This document shows, piece by piece, positions 7,808-18,000 of a stretch of DNA of 64,000 bases. Positions within the stretch are counted from its first letter, which is position 1. Each line of letters opens with the position of its first letter. Under the pieces are notes generated by a model. The model ran no database searches, was not told where the DNA came from, and saw only the letters and a list, made by a program, of their open reading frames with translations. The position numbers and the translations under genes are program-made. Source of the DNA: Thermaerobacter sp. FW80 (lineage in GTDB: Bacteria; Bacillota; Sulfobacillia; Thermaerobacterales; Thermaerobacteraceae); assembly GCF_004634385.1 (NCBI RefSeq), contig NZ_CP037895.1, forward strand, positions 2,021,245 through 2,085,244, written 5' to 3'.

Positions 7808-8847
7808 GCGGGCGGGCCGGCCGCTGGCGGGTGGCGGTGGACGTCATGGGCGGCGATCGGGCCCCGGAGGCGCCGGTGGCCGGCGGGCTCGAGGCGATGC
7901 GCCGGTGGCCGGTGGAGATCCTCTGGGTCGGGCCGGAGGCGCAGGTGGCGGCCGAGCTTCGTCGGCAGGTCCGGGGCTCCCGCGTCCCCGGCCGGATCGT
8001 CCCCGCCTCGCAGGTGATCGAGCCGGGCGACCCGCCCGTGGCGGCGCTGCGGCGCAAGCCGGACTCCTCCATCACCGTGGGCATCCGCCTCGTGCGCGAC
8101 GGGGAGGCCGACGCCTTCGTCTCCGCCGGCAGCACCGGGGCCCTGATGGCGGCTGGCAAGCTGCTCTTGGGCACCCTTCCGGGCATCGCGCGCCCCGCCC
8201 TGGCCGCCGTGTTGCCGACCCTGGACGGCCGAGGGTTCCTGATGCTGGATCTGGGCGCCAGCGCCGAGGCCGATGCCGAACAGCTGGTCCACTACGCGGT
8301 GATGGGGGTCGTCTATGCCCGGGAGGTGCTGGGTCGACCGGCGCCGCGGGTGGCCCTGCTCAACATCGGCAGCGAGGCGGGGAAGGGGAATCGGCTCTAC
8401 CGCGAGGCCCACGAGCGCCTGGCCCGCAGCGGCCTGGACTTCGCCGGCAACGTGGAGGCCCGCGAGCTCTTCGCGGGGCCGGCGGACGTGGTGGTCTGCG
8501 ACGGCTTCACCGGCAACGTCGCCCTCAAGGCCATGGAGGGGGTCGGGGAAGCCTGCTGGAAGCTGCTCAAGGCCGAGGTGGCGCGCCGCCCCCTGGCGCG
8601 GCTGGCCGCGGGGCTCCTGCGCCCCGTGCTGCGGCGCGTGCGGCGGCAGCTGGACTACGGGGAGTACGGGGCGGCGCTCTTCCTGGGCCTTGACGGCCTG
8701 GTGTTCAAGTGCCACGGCTCGTCGGACCCGCGGGCCATCGCCAACGGCATCGGGGCGGCGGTGCGGGCGTGCCAGGGACGCCTCCTGCACCGCATCGGCG
8801 AGTCCATCGGCAAGGAGGACGGTGAGGCCCTTGGTCGCGGCCGGTAG
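7804..8847 (+). CDS. plsX: phosphate acyltransferase PlsX
   Basis: A 347-residue enzyme making acyl-phosphate from acyl-ACP for phospholipid synthesis. Family signatures: DVMGGDRAPEAPV at residues 11-23, SAGSTGALMAAGK, LDLGASAEADAEQL, and CDGFTGNVALKAMEG. GTG 7804 overlaps the fapR stop and follows GGGGGAGG. An upstream ATG (7681) would add 41 residues of low complexity overlapping the fapR tail. Gene order fapR-plsX-fab is the Bacillus arrangement. Confidence 0.94.
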   Translation: MSGRAGRWRVAVDVMGGDRAPEAPVAGGLEAMRRWPVEILWVGPEAQVAAELRRQVRGSRVPGRIVPASQVIEPGDPPVAALRRKPDSSITVGIRLVRDGEADAFVSAGSTGALMAAGKLLLGTLPGIARPALAAVLPTLDGRGFLMLDLGASAEADAEQLVHYAVMGVVYAREVLGRPAPRVALLNIGSEAGKGNRLYREAHERLARSGLDFAGNVEARELFAGPADVVVCDGFTGNVALKAMEGVGEACWKLLKAEVARRPLARLAAGLLRPVLRRVRRQLDYGEYGAALFLGLDGLVFKCHGSSDPRAIANGIGAAVRACQGRLLHRIGESIGKEDGEALGRGR

Positions 8848-10108
8848 AGGGGTGACCATCGCCGGCATCGGCGGCTGCGTGCCGCCTTCGGTGGTCACCA
8901 ACGACGACCTGGCGCAGGTGGTCGAGACCGACGACGAGTGGATCCGCACCCGCACGGGGATCCGCGAGCGGCGGGTCGCCGACCCGGAGATCGCCACCTC
9001 CGACCTGGCCGAGGTGGCGGCCCGCCGGGCCCTGGAGGAGGCGGGGGTGCGCCCCGACCAGGTGGACCTGATCATCGTCGCCACCGTGACGCCGGACATG
9101 CCCTTCCCCTCGACGGCTTGCCTGCTGCAGGACCGGCTGGGGGCGGTGCGGGCGGCCGGATTCGACCTGGAGGCCGCCTGCTCCGGCTTCGTGTACGCGC
9201 TGGCGGCGGGCGCCCAGTTCATCGCCGCCGGCCTGTACGACACGGTGCTGGTCGTCGGCGCCGAGACCCTGTCCAAGATCCTGGACTGGAGCGACCGGCG
9301 CACCTGCGTGTTGCTGGGCGACGGTGCCGGGGCCGCGGTGCTGCGGCCGGCGCCGCCCGGGGAGGGGATCCTGGGGCTGTACCTCGGCGCCGACGGCTCC
9401 GGCGGCGACCTGCTCAAGCAGCCCGCCGGCGGCTCCCGCCTGCCCCCCTCGGCGGAGACGGTGGCCCGGGGGCTCCACTACGTCCAGATGAACGGGCGCG
9501 AGGTCTTCAAGTTCGCCGTCAAGACCATGGGGGACGCCGCCCAGGCGGCCCTGGCCCAGGCGGGCCTCGGCTTCGACGACGTCGACCTCTACGTGCCCCA
9601 CCAGGCCAACTACCGGATCATCGAGTCGTCGGCCCGCCGCTTCGACCTGCCGCTGGAGCGGGTGGTGGTGAACATCGACCGCTACGGGAACACCTCCGCC
9701 GCCTCCATCCCGGTGGCCCTGGACGAGGCGCTCTCCACCGGGCGCATCCGCGCCGGCCAGACGGTGCTCTTGGTCGCCTTCGGCGGCGGCCTGACCTGGG
9801 GTGCGGCGGTGGTCCGCTGGGGCTACGACCGGCAGGCCCCGCGGCCGCTGGAGATGCCGGGCCAGCGGCCGCGCTACGGGCTGCCGGAGTGGATCCGCCG
9901 CCAGGCGGCGGAAGGGCGGGCGCGCCGGGACGGACGGGCGCGGCTGGCGGCCGCGGCGGCCGACCCGGCGGCCGCCGCGGCCGACCCGGCGGCGTCGGCG
10001 GCCGGGGCCGCGACGCCGCCGGCGGGCCCCGGCGAGCCGGGGGCGCTCCCCGGCCCGCCGGGCCGGGGAGCGCCCCCGCGGGCGGCGGGAGGGGGCGACG
10101 CCCGGTGA
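8822..10108 (+). CDS. fabH: beta-ketoacyl-ACP synthase III (FabH)
   Basis: A condensing enzyme that starts fatty-acid elongation from acyl-CoA and malonyl-ACP. The catalytic triad is visible: Cys in EAACSGFVYAL, His in PHQANYRI and Asn in YGNTSAASIP. GTG 8822 overlaps plsX; AAGGAGG (8812-8818) is very close, so TTG 8831 or GTG 8852 are alternatives. At 428 residues it is about 95 longer than usual. The extra C-terminus has repeats of AAADPAA and then Gly/Pro, probably disordered. B. subtilis has no fabH inside its fapR-plsX-fabD cluster, so this is a local difference. Confidence 0.93.
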   Translation: MRPLVAAGRGVTIAGIGGCVPPSVVTNDDLAQVVETDDEWIRTRTGIRERRVADPEIATSDLAEVAARRALEEAGVRPDQVDLIIVATVTPDMPFPSTACLLQDRLGAVRAAGFDLEAACSGFVYALAAGAQFIAAGLYDTVLVVGAETLSKILDWSDRRTCVLLGDGAGAAVLRPAPPGEGILGLYLGADGSGGDLLKQPAGGSRLPPSAETVARGLHYVQMNGREVFKFAVKTMGDAAQAALAQAGLGFDDVDLYVPHQANYRIIESSARRFDLPLERVVVNIDRYGNTSAASIPVALDEALSTGRIRAGQTVLLVAFGGGLTWGAAVVRWGYDRQAPRPLEMPGQRPRYGLPEWIRRQAAEGRARRDGRARLAAAAADPAAAAADPAASAAGAATPPAGPGEPGALPGPPGRGAPPRAAGGGDAR

Positions 10109-11058
10109 GCAAGACGGCCGTGGTCTTCCCCGGCCAGGGCGCCCAGTACGTGGGGATGGGCCGGGACCTGTACGAGCGCTTCCCGGAGGCGCGCCGGGTG
10201 TTCGAGGAGGCGTCGGCGGCGGCCGGCTTCGACGTGGCCCGGCTGTGCTTCGAGGGGCCGGAGGAGCGCCTGCAGCTGACCGAGTTCCAGCAGCCCGCCC
10301 TGCTGGCCGTCGGGGTCGCCTGCTGGCGGGTGCTGGCGGCGCGGGGCCTGGAGCCCGCCGCGGCGGCGGGGCTGTCCCTGGGCGAGTACGGCGCCCTGGT
10401 GGTGGCGGGCGTGCTGGAGCTGGGCGATGCCGCGCGGGTGGTGCGGCTGCGAGGGCGGTTCATGCAGGAGGCCGTCCCCCCGGGGGAGGGCGCCATGGCG
10501 GCCATCCTGGGCCTGGAGGCGCGGGCGGTGGAAGACCTCTGCCGCCAGGTGGTGGCGGAGGGCGCCGGGGTGGTGGAGCCGGCCAACTACAATTGCCCCG
10601 GCCAGATCGTGGTGGCGGGCCATCGCGCCGCGGTGGAGGCCGCCATCGTGCGGGCCCGGACCGCAGGCGCCCGCAAGGCGGTGCTGCTTCCCGTCAGCGC
10701 CCCCTTCCACTGCCGCCTGATGGAGCCGGCGGCCGAGCGGCTGGCCGAGGTGCTGGCCCAGGTGCCCCTGCGCCCGGCCCGGATCCCGGTGGTCGCCAAC
10801 GTGACCGCCGAGCCGGTGACGGATCCCGAGCGCATCCGGGAGCTCTTGGTGCAGCAGGTCCACCGGCCGGTGCGCTGGGAGCAGTCGGTGCGGCGCATGC
10901 AGGCCGAGGGCATCACCCGCCTGGTGGAGATGGGGCCGGGCAAGACCCTGACGGGCTTCGCCCGCCGCATCGACCGGTCCCTCGAGGCGGTGCCCGCCGG
11001 CACCGTGGAGGAGATCCTGGCGCTGGTTGCCCGGCCGGAAGGGGGTCTGCTAGCATGA
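10105..11058 (+). CDS. fabD: malonyl-CoA:ACP transacylase
   Basis: A 317-residue transacylase loading malonate onto ACP. Visible motifs: VFPGQGAQYVGMG near the N-terminus (oxyanion-hole Gln), the nucleophile elbow GLSLGEYGAL with catalytic Ser, and His in VSAPFHCRLM. GTG 10105 overlaps the fabH stop. The stop overlaps the ATG of fabG, so the four genes from plsX to fabG are fused by overlaps into one operon. Confidence 0.95.
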   Translation: MSKTAVVFPGQGAQYVGMGRDLYERFPEARRVFEEASAAAGFDVARLCFEGPEERLQLTEFQQPALLAVGVACWRVLAARGLEPAAAAGLSLGEYGALVVAGVLELGDAARVVRLRGRFMQEAVPPGEGAMAAILGLEARAVEDLCRQVVAEGAGVVEPANYNCPGQIVVAGHRAAVEAAIVRARTAGARKAVLLPVSAPFHCRLMEPAAERLAEVLAQVPLRPARIPVVANVTAEPVTDPERIRELLVQQVHRPVRWEQSVRRMQAEGITRLVEMGPGKTLTGFARRIDRSLEAVPAGTVEEILALVARPEGGLLA

Positions 11059-11804
11059 TCCTTGATCGCCGGGTGGCGCTGGTCACCGGCGGCTCCCGCG
11101 GCATCGGCCGGGCCATCGCGGAGGCCCTGGCCGCGGCGGGGGCGCGGGTGGCCGTCAACTACCGCTCCTCGGCGGCCGCCGCCGAGGAGGTGGTGGCCGG
11201 GATCCGCGACCGCGGGGGCGAGGCCGTGGCCATCCAGGCCGACGTGGCCGACGGTGAGCAGGCCACGCGCCTGGTGGAGCAGGCCGCCGAGGCCTTCGGC
11301 GGGCGCCTGGACATCCTGGTCAACAACGCCGGCATCACGCGGGACAGCCTGATCCTGCGGATGCGGCCGGAGCAGTGGGACGAGGTGCTGGACACCAACC
11401 TGCGCAGCCTGTTCTTCACCTGCAAGGCGGCGGCGCGGGTGATGTTGCGACAGCGCTCGGGGCGGATCATCAACATCGCGTCGGTGGTGGGCCTGACCGG
11501 CAACGCCGGCCAGGCCAATTACGTGGCGGCCAAGGCGGGGGTCGTGGGGCTGACCAAGGCCCTGGCCCGGGAGCTGGGGTCCCGCGGCATCACCGTCAAC
11601 GCCATCGCCCCGGGCCTGATCGCCACCGACATGACGGGCGAGCTGGCGCCGGAGCACCGGGACGCCCTCGCCCGCCGCATCGCCCTGGGGCGGCTGGGCA
11701 CGCCGGAAGACGTGGCTCACGCCGCCGTTTTTCTGGCCTCCGACGGGGCCGCCTACATCACCGGCCAGGTGCTGGTGGTCGACGGCGGCCTGTCCCTGGG
11801 GTGA
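11055..11804 (+). CDS. fabG: 3-oxoacyl-ACP reductase FabG
   Basis: A 249-residue NADPH-dependent short-chain dehydrogenase. The cofactor loop TGGSRGIGRAIA is at residues 11-22, NNAG follows near 88, and the active-site Ser-Tyr-Lys are in INIASVVGLTGNAGQANYVAAKAG. The C-terminal VLVVDGGLSL is typical. The ATG overlaps the fabD stop. Confidence 0.95.
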   Translation: MILDRRVALVTGGSRGIGRAIAEALAAAGARVAVNYRSSAAAAEEVVAGIRDRGGEAVAIQADVADGEQATRLVEQAAEAFGGRLDILVNNAGITRDSLILRMRPEQWDEVLDTNLRSLFFTCKAAARVMLRQRSGRIINIASVVGLTGNAGQANYVAAKAGVVGLTKALARELGSRGITVNAIAPGLIATDMTGELAPEHRDALARRIALGRLGTPEDVAHAAVFLASDGAAYITGQVLVVDGGLSLG

Positions 11805-11891
11805 GGCGGCCGGGCGTCCCCGGCCGTCGGCCCCGAGCGGATGCGCCCCCGGCGCGGCCGGTCGCCGCGGCGAGGGAAAGGAGGTGGCACC

Positions 11892-12131
11892 ATGGCGGAC
11901 GAGGCCCTTTTCCAGCGGGTCAAGGCGATCATCGTGGAGCAGCTGGGGGTGGATGAGGCCAGCGTCACCCCTGAGGCGCGCTTCATCGAGGACCTGGGGG
12001 CCGACTCCCTGGACATCGTCGAGCTGATCATGGCGCTGGAGGAGGAGTTCGACCTCGAGATCCCCGACGAGGACGCGGAAAAGATCGCCACCGTGGGGGA
12101 CGCGGTCCAGTACATCGAGTCCCACAAGTGA
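11892..12131 (+). CDS. acpP: acyl carrier protein
   Basis: A 79-residue acidic protein. The 4'-phosphopantetheine attachment Ser is in [18 protein letters not shown] (DSL motif). ATG 11892 follows a strong AAAGGAGGTGG. A gap of 87 bases separates it from fabG, the usual spacing for a gene needing high independent translation. The start is unambiguous. Confidence 0.96.
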   Translation: MADEALFQRVKAIIVEQLGVDEASVTPEARFIEDLGADSLDIVELIMALEEEFDLEIPDEDAEKIATVGDAVQYIESHK

Positions 12132-12217
12132 CCGCGCCGGCGACCGCCCCCGCGGCGGCCGGGGCGCCCCGCCCCCGGCGGGGCGCCCGCCGGCCGGAAA
12201 GGAGTGGAGCACCCTCC

Positions 12218-13480
12218 ATGCGGCACCGCGTGGTGATCACCGGTGTCGGGGCCGTCACGCCCCTGGGCGTCGGCGCCGACGCCCTCTGGGAAGGGATCCT
12301 GGCAGGCCGCTCGGGGATCCGGCGCATCAGCCGGTTCGACCCCTCGCCCTTCCCGTCCCAGATTGCCGGCGAGGTGCCCGGCTTCGACCCCACCGCCTTC
12401 ATCGACCGCAAGGAAGCGCGGCGCATGGACCGCTTCACCCAGTTCGCCATGGCGACCGTGGCCATGGCCCTCCGGGACGCCGGCCTGGACCCGGCGTCCC
12501 TGGACGGCGACCGCCTCGGCGTGGTCATGGGCACGGGCATCGGCGGCATCGAGACCTTCGTCGAGCAGGCGGCCGTCATGGCAGAGCGCGGTCCCGACCG
12601 CGTCAGCCCCTTCTTCATCCCGATGATGATCGCCAACATGGCCGCCGGCCAGGTGGCCATCCGCTACGGTGCCCGGGGTCCGAACACCACCGTGGTCACG
12701 GCGTGCGCCGCGTCGGCCCACGCCATCGGCGAGGCCTTCCGGATCCTGCAGCGGGGCCAGGCCGACGTGATGATCACCGGCGGCTCCGAGGCGGCCATCG
12801 TCCCGCTGGGGCTGGCGGGCTTCTGCGCCATGAAGGCGCTGTCGACGCGCAACGACCGGCCGGAGGCGGCCTCGCGACCCTTCGACCGGGGACGGGACGG
12901 GTTCGTCATGGCCGAGGGCGCCGGGGCGCTGATCCTGGAGACCCTGGAGCACGCCCGGCGGCGGGGCGCGCGGATCTATGCCGAGATCATCGGCTACGGC
13001 AGCACCGCCGACGCCCACCACATCACCCAGCCCGCCCCGGGGGGCGAGGGGGGCGCCCGGGCCATGGAGGCCGCCCTGGCCGATGCCGGGATCGACCCCA
13101 CGGACGTGGACTACATCAACGCCCACGGGACCTCGACGCCCCAGGGCGACGTGGCGGAGACCCTGGCGATCAAGCGGGTCTTCGGCGATCACGCCTACCG
13201 GCTGGCGGTCAGCTCGACCAAGTCGATGACCGGCCACCTGCTGGGCGCCGCCGGGGCCGTGGAGGCCATCCTGACGGTGCTGGCGCTGCGCGACGGCGTG
13301 CTGCCCCCCACCATCAACCTGGACGACCCCGACCCCGAGTGCGACCTGGACTACGTGCCCCATCGGGCGCGCCCCCGGGCCATCCGCGTGGCCCTGTCCA
13401 ACTCCTTCGGCTTCGGCGGCCAGAACGCGTGCCTGGCCTTCCGGCGCTACGACGCGGGGGCGGAGGACCGTGGCGCGTGA
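12218..13480 (+). CDS. fabF: beta-ketoacyl-ACP synthase II (FabF)
   Basis: A 420-residue elongating condensing enzyme. The catalytic Cys is in [15 protein letters not shown] (usually TACATG), with His in [11 protein letters not shown] and His in [19 protein letters not shown] 12218 is chosen because [17 protein letters not shown] is the canonical N-terminus. A longer in-frame form from 12128 adds Arg/Pro-rich residues. AAAGGAG lies about 13 bases upstream. It overlaps the rnc start by 11 bases. Confidence 0.95.
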   Translation: MRHRVVITGVGAVTPLGVGADALWEGILAGRSGIRRISRFDPSPFPSQIAGEVPGFDPTAFIDRKEARRMDRFTQFAMATVAMALRDAGLDPASLDGDRLGVVMGTGIGGIETFVEQAAVMAERGPDRVSPFFIPMMIANMAAGQVAIRYGARGPNTTVVTACAASAHAIGEAFRILQRGQADVMITGGSEAAIVPLGLAGFCAMKALSTRNDRPEAASRPFDRGRDGFVMAEGAGALILETLEHARRRGARIYAEIIGYGSTADAHHITQPAPGGEGGARAMEAALADAGIDPTDVDYINAHGTSTPQGDVAETLAIKRVFGDHAYRLAVSSTKSMTGHLLGAAGAVEAILTVLALRDGVLPPTINLDDPDPECDLDYVPHRARPRAIRVALSNSFGFGGQNACLAFRRYDAGAEDRGA

Positions 13481-14489
13481 GGGGCGGTGGGCGGACGGGC
13501 CGGAGCCGGCAGGGCCCGACGAGGGGGAAGGCCGGAGCGGGACGAACCCGGCCGGTGGCCTGCCGGCGGGGCCGGACCGGCCGCTGCCGGCAGGCGGCGA
13601 GAGCGACCCGCGGCCACCCCGGGCCGGCGAGCCCGGCTGGCTGCAGCGGGTGGCGGCGCTGACGGGGGTCGTCCCCGCCGACCCCGCGCTGTTCCTGGAG
13701 GCCCTGACCCATGCCTCCTACCGGGCGGAGCACCCGGACACCGCCGGCGCCGACAACGAGCGCCTGGAGTTCCTGGGGGACGCCGTCCTCAACCTCTGCG
13801 TCACCGACCACATCTTCCGCAGCTACCCGGAGCGGCCCGAGGGGGAGCTGAGCAAGCTGCGCGCCGCCACGGTGCGGGCCGAGACCCTGGCGGAGGCGGC
13901 GCGCCGGCTGGGCCTGGGGGAGCTCTTGCGCCTGGGACGGGGCGAGGAGGCCACCGGCGGGCGGCAGCGGCCGTCGATCCTGGCCGACGCCTTCGAGGCG
14001 ATGGTAGCGGCGGTGTACCTCCAGGAGGGGCTGGAGGGTGCGCGGGCCTTCGTCCTGCGCACCTTGGGCGACGACATCCGCCGCCTGGCGGCCCGGTCCG
14101 GCGCCTGCGACGATCCGAAGACGGCGCTGCAAGAGCTTTCCCGCCGCCTCGGCCTGGGCGAGCCGAGCTACCGGGTGATCGACACCGCCGGTCCGGAGCA
14201 CGACCCGCGCTACACCGTGGAGGTGCGGGTCGGTGGCCGCCCGCTGGGCCAGGCCGTCGGCCGCAGCAAGAAGGTGGCGGAGCGGGAGGCGGCTCGCATC
14301 GCCCTGGCGGGGCTCGGCGAACCGGCGGCGACGAGCGCCGGGCCGGCGGGAGCCCCCGAAGGCGGAGGCGCGGGGGGCTCGGGCGCCCCGGCGCCGGACG
14401 GATCCGCCCACGCCGCGCCGAAGGGCTCGCATGGCACGCCGCCGGACGGGGCGGCACCGCCCGACGGGGCGAGGGCCGGCAAGGCCTAG
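13470..14489 (+). CDS. rnc: ribonuclease III
   Basis: A 339-residue double-strand RNA endonuclease for rRNA processing. The signature NERLEFLGDAVLNL and the second acidic site (DAFEAMVAAVYL) are present. A dsRNA-binding domain follows, beginning DPKTALQELSRRLGLGEPSY and ending KVAEREAARIALAGL. Typical length is about 230. Here about 55 N-terminal and 65 C-terminal residues are low-complexity additions. The N-terminal addition carries GGACGAACCCGGCC at 13540-13553. GTG 13470 starts inside fabF. The acpP-rnc-smc order is that of Bacillus. Confidence 0.93.
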   Translation: MAREGRWADGPEPAGPDEGEGRSGTNPAGGLPAGPDRPLPAGGESDPRPPRAGEPGWLQRVAALTGVVPADPALFLEALTHASYRAEHPDTAGADNERLEFLGDAVLNLCVTDHIFRSYPERPEGELSKLRAATVRAETLAEAARRLGLGELLRLGRGEEATGGRQRPSILADAFEAMVAAVYLQEGLEGARAFVLRTLGDDIRRLAARSGACDDPKTALQELSRRLGLGEPSYRVIDTAGPEHDPRYTVEVRVGGRPLGQAVGRSKKVAEREAARIALAGLGEPAATSAGPAGAPEGGGAGGSGAPAPDGSAHAAPKGSHGTPPDGAAPPDGARAGKA

Positions 14490-14700
14490 GGGCCGGCGGC
14501 GGCACCGCGGTCCGCGGCGCCGGGGCCGGCGACGGCGGCCCCAGGACCGCGGGGACCGTCCGGCCGGGCGGGAGGAACCGCGCCGCCCGCCGCCGAAACA
14601 TCCCGGCAAAGCTCGCCCGCCCGCGCGGCGGGTCGAGGGCGTCGCCACCGCTGCGGACGCGACCGTCGGATCCATGGCTCTCGCTGGGGGAGGAGTCGCC

Positions 14701-14964
14701 GTGGTGCAGGTGCTCAGGGTCTCGGCCAACTCGCGCCCCAAGGCGGTGGCCGGGGCGCTGGCGGCGGTCCTGCGCGAGGACGGTGCCGCCGAGGTCCAGG
14801 CCATCGGGGCCGGCGCCGTCAACCAGGCGGTGAAGGCCATCGCCATCACCCGAGGCTACGTGGCGCCCAACGGGATCGACCTGGTGGTGATCCCCGCCTT
14901 CACCGACATCGAGATCGACGGCCAGCAGCGCACGGCCATCAAGTTCATCGTCGAGCCCCGTTGA
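14701..14964 (+). CDS. spoVS: stage V sporulation protein S
   Basis: An 87-residue Alba-like small protein. VQVLRVSANSRPKAVAGALA and the end QRTAIKFIVEPR match B. subtilis SpoVS nearly residue for residue. SpoVS acts in late sporulation and septation. Two tandem GTG codons (14701, 14704) follow GGGGGAGGAG (14686-14695); the second gives 86 residues like the Bacillus protein. It stands alone, before a terminator, in a position (between rnc and smc) not used for spoVS in B. subtilis. Confidence 0.93.
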   Translation: MVQVLRVSANSRPKAVAGALAAVLREDGAAEVQAIGAGAVNQAVKAIAITRGYVAPNGIDLVVIPAFTDIEIDGQQRTAIKFIVEPR

Positions 14965-15009
14965 CCGCGCCCGGCGCCCCGGGCCCAGGGGGCCGGGTTC
15001 GTCCCCGTG

Positions 15010-15047
15010 ACCTGCCCGTTGGACCTGGTGCCACGGCAGGTTTTTTT
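15010..15047 (+). terminator. rho-independent terminator between spoVS and smc
   Basis: ACCTGCC (15010-15016) pairs with GGCAGGT (15035-15041), with extra internal pairing (GTTGG with CCAC), followed by seven T residues (15041-15047). It ends only 36 bases before the smc start codon. Confidence 0.82.
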
Positions 15048-15083
15048 CTGTCGTCCCGCGGCGGGCCGGACGGGGAGGCGACC

Positions 15084-18000
15084 ATGTACCTCAAGCGGCT
15101 GGAGCTCTACGGGTTCAAGTCCTTCGCGGACCGCACCCGGCTGGAGTTCGCACCGGGCATCACCGCCATCGTCGGACCGAACGGCAGCGGCAAGAGCAAC
15201 CTGGTCGACGCCGTCCGCTGGGTGCTGGGCGAGCAGAGCGCCCGCCAGCTGCGGGGCAGCAAGATGGAGGACGTGATCTTCGCCGGCACCGCCACCCGCA
15301 AGGGCGTCGGCCTGGCGGAGGTGGTGCTGGTCCTGGACAACGAGGACGGCGCGCTGCCCATCGACTACAGCGAGGTGACGGTGGCGCGACGGGTCGACCG
15401 GGCGGGGGGCAGCGACTACCTGCTCAACGGCCAGCGGGTGCGCCTGCGGGACGTCCAGGAACTGTTCTACGACACCGCCATCGGCCGGGAAGCCTACTCC
15501 GTGGTGGGCCAGGGTAAGATCGACGAGATCCTCAGCGCCCGGGACGAGGACCGGCGCGGCCTCCTGGAGGAGGCGGCGGGCATCGTCCGGTTCAAGGTGC
15601 GGAAGAGGGAGGCCCTGCGGCGGCTGGAGGAGGCCGAGCGGCGGCTGGAGCGACTGGGCGACATCCTCCGCGAGCTGGAGGACCGGCTGGAGGGCCTGAC
15701 CGAACAGGCCAAGCGGGCCCACCTCTACCGGCAGTGGCGGGACGAGCTGGTGCAGCTGGAGGCCCGCATGCTCACCGCCCAGGCGGTGGCGGTGCAGCGG
15801 CGGCTGGACGACCACGCCCGGCGCGTGGAGGCGGTGCGGGCCCAGGTGGCGGCGGCCCGCCGTCGGCTGGAGGGGGCCGAGGCGCGGCGGGAAGGGCTGC
15901 GGGCGGAGGCGCGGGCCCGCGAGGAGCGGCTCGAGGCGGCGCGGGCGGCGCTGGCCGACGCCGAGCGCGGCCTGGAGAGCGTGCGCACGCGTCTCGCCGT
16001 ACTGGAGGAGCGGGCGGCGCACCTGGAGGCGCAGGCGGAGCAGCTGGCCCGCCAGCGGGAGGAACGGGCCGCCCAGCGGCGGGCCCAGGCGGCCGCGGCG
16101 GAGCAGGCCGTGCGCCGCCACCAGGCGCTGGCGGCCGAGCTGGCCGCCGCCCGCCGGGCGGAGGAGGCCGCCCGAGCGGCCCTGGAGGCCGCGTCCCGCG
16201 AGGTGGAGGACGCCGAGGCCAGGCTGCTGGACGCCCGGCAGGCCCATCTCGACGCCCTGCAGGAGCTGAGCCGGCTGCGCAACGAGCAGCTGGCGCGGCA
16301 GCGGGAGCGGGCGCAGGCGGCCGCCCGGGCCGAGCGGCTCCGGGAGCGGCTGGCGGCCCTCGAGGCCGAGGCGCGGCGCCTCGCGGAGGAGGAGGCGTCC
16401 GCCGCCGCCGCGCTGGACCGGCTCGCCGGGGAGGCGGCCGCGGCGGCCCACGAGGAGGAGAGCGCCCGGCGCGCCCTGGCCGCCGCCCAGGAGGAGGGCA
16501 GGGAGGCGGCCCGGGAGGTGCAGCGGCTGCGCCAGCAGCTGGGCGAGGCCGCCTCGCGCCTGCAGGTCCTCGAGGAGATGGAGCGGGACCACGAGGGCTT
16601 CTTCGCCGGCGTCCGCGCCGTGCTGGCCGGGCGGGACGTGGGCGATCCGACCTACGCCGGCGTGATCGGTGCCGTCGCGGAGCTGATCCAGGTGGAGCCG
16701 CGGCTGGAGCGGGCCATCGAGGTGGCCCTGGGGCCGGCGCTGCAGCACCTGATCACCCGCACCGCCGCCGAGGCCGAGGCGGCCATCGAGGCGCTGAAGC
16801 GGGCCCGGGCCGGCCGGGCCACCTTCCTGCCGCTGGACACCATCCGACCGGCGGCGCCCGCCGAGCGGGACCGCCACCTGGACCGCCAGCCCGGCGCCGT
16901 GGCCTGGGCCATCGACGCCGTGCGCTGCGATCCGGCGTTGCGCCCCGCCCTGGCCAACCTGCTGGGTCGGATCCTCATCGCCGACGACCTGCCGGCGGCC
17001 CGGCGCCTGGCGGCGGCCAGCGGCTACCGATACCGGATCGTCACCCTGGACGGCGACGTCGTCCACCCCGGCGGCGCGATGACCGGCGGCCGGGAGGGGC
17101 GGCGAGGGGAGGCGGCCGGGTTGCTGGCGCGGCGGCGCCAGGTGGAGGCCCTGCGGGAGCGGGTGCGGGCGCTGCGCACCGCCGTGGCCCGGGCCGAGGA
17201 CCGCCGCCGTGCGGCGGACCAGGCGGCGGCCCGGGCGGCCGCGGCGGTGGAGGAGGCCCGGCAGCGCCGGCACCGGTGCGCCGTGGCCCGGGCCCGCGCC
17301 GAGCAGCAGCGCCAGGCGGCGGCCCAGCAGCGCCAGCGCGTGGCCGCGTCGGCGGCCGACGTGCAGGCGGAGCTGGAGGAGCTGGCCCTGGCGGCGACGG
17401 CGGACGAGGGGCCGGCGGGAGAGGGGGTGGAGGCCGCCGAGGCCCGGGTGCGCGCGGCGGCCGAGGCCGTCGCCAAGGCGGAGGAAGCGGTGCGGGCCGC
17501 CCGGGCCCGGCGGGACGCGGCCGCCGCGGAACGGGCCCAGGCGGCGGCCCGCTGCGAGAGCCTCGGCCGGGAGGGCCGGCTGCTGGCCGAACAGGCCCAG
17601 CGGGCGCGGGAGACCCTGGCCCACCTGGAGGCGGACGCGGACCGGCTCGAGGCGGAGGCCCAGCGGCTCGCCGAGGAACGAGCCCGGCTCGCGGCCGAGC
17701 GGAGGCGCCTCGAGGCCGCGGCCGACCAGGCCACCGCCCGGGTGACCGCCTGCCGCGAGGCGCTGGCGCGGCTGCAAGGCGAGCGCGGCCGGCTGGCGGC
17801 GGAGCTCGACGCCGTCGAGGACGAGGCGGCGTCCGCCCGCGCCGAGCTGGACCGGCTGGTCGACGGGTTGCGTCAGCTGGAGGTCGAGGCGGCGCGGCTG
17901 GAGAGCGAGCGGGACCGCCTGGTGGCGCGGCTGGCGGAGGACTACGGCATCGCCGAGCTCCCCGCGGAGGCGCCCCCGGGTTGGGAGGAGGGCCAGCGCC

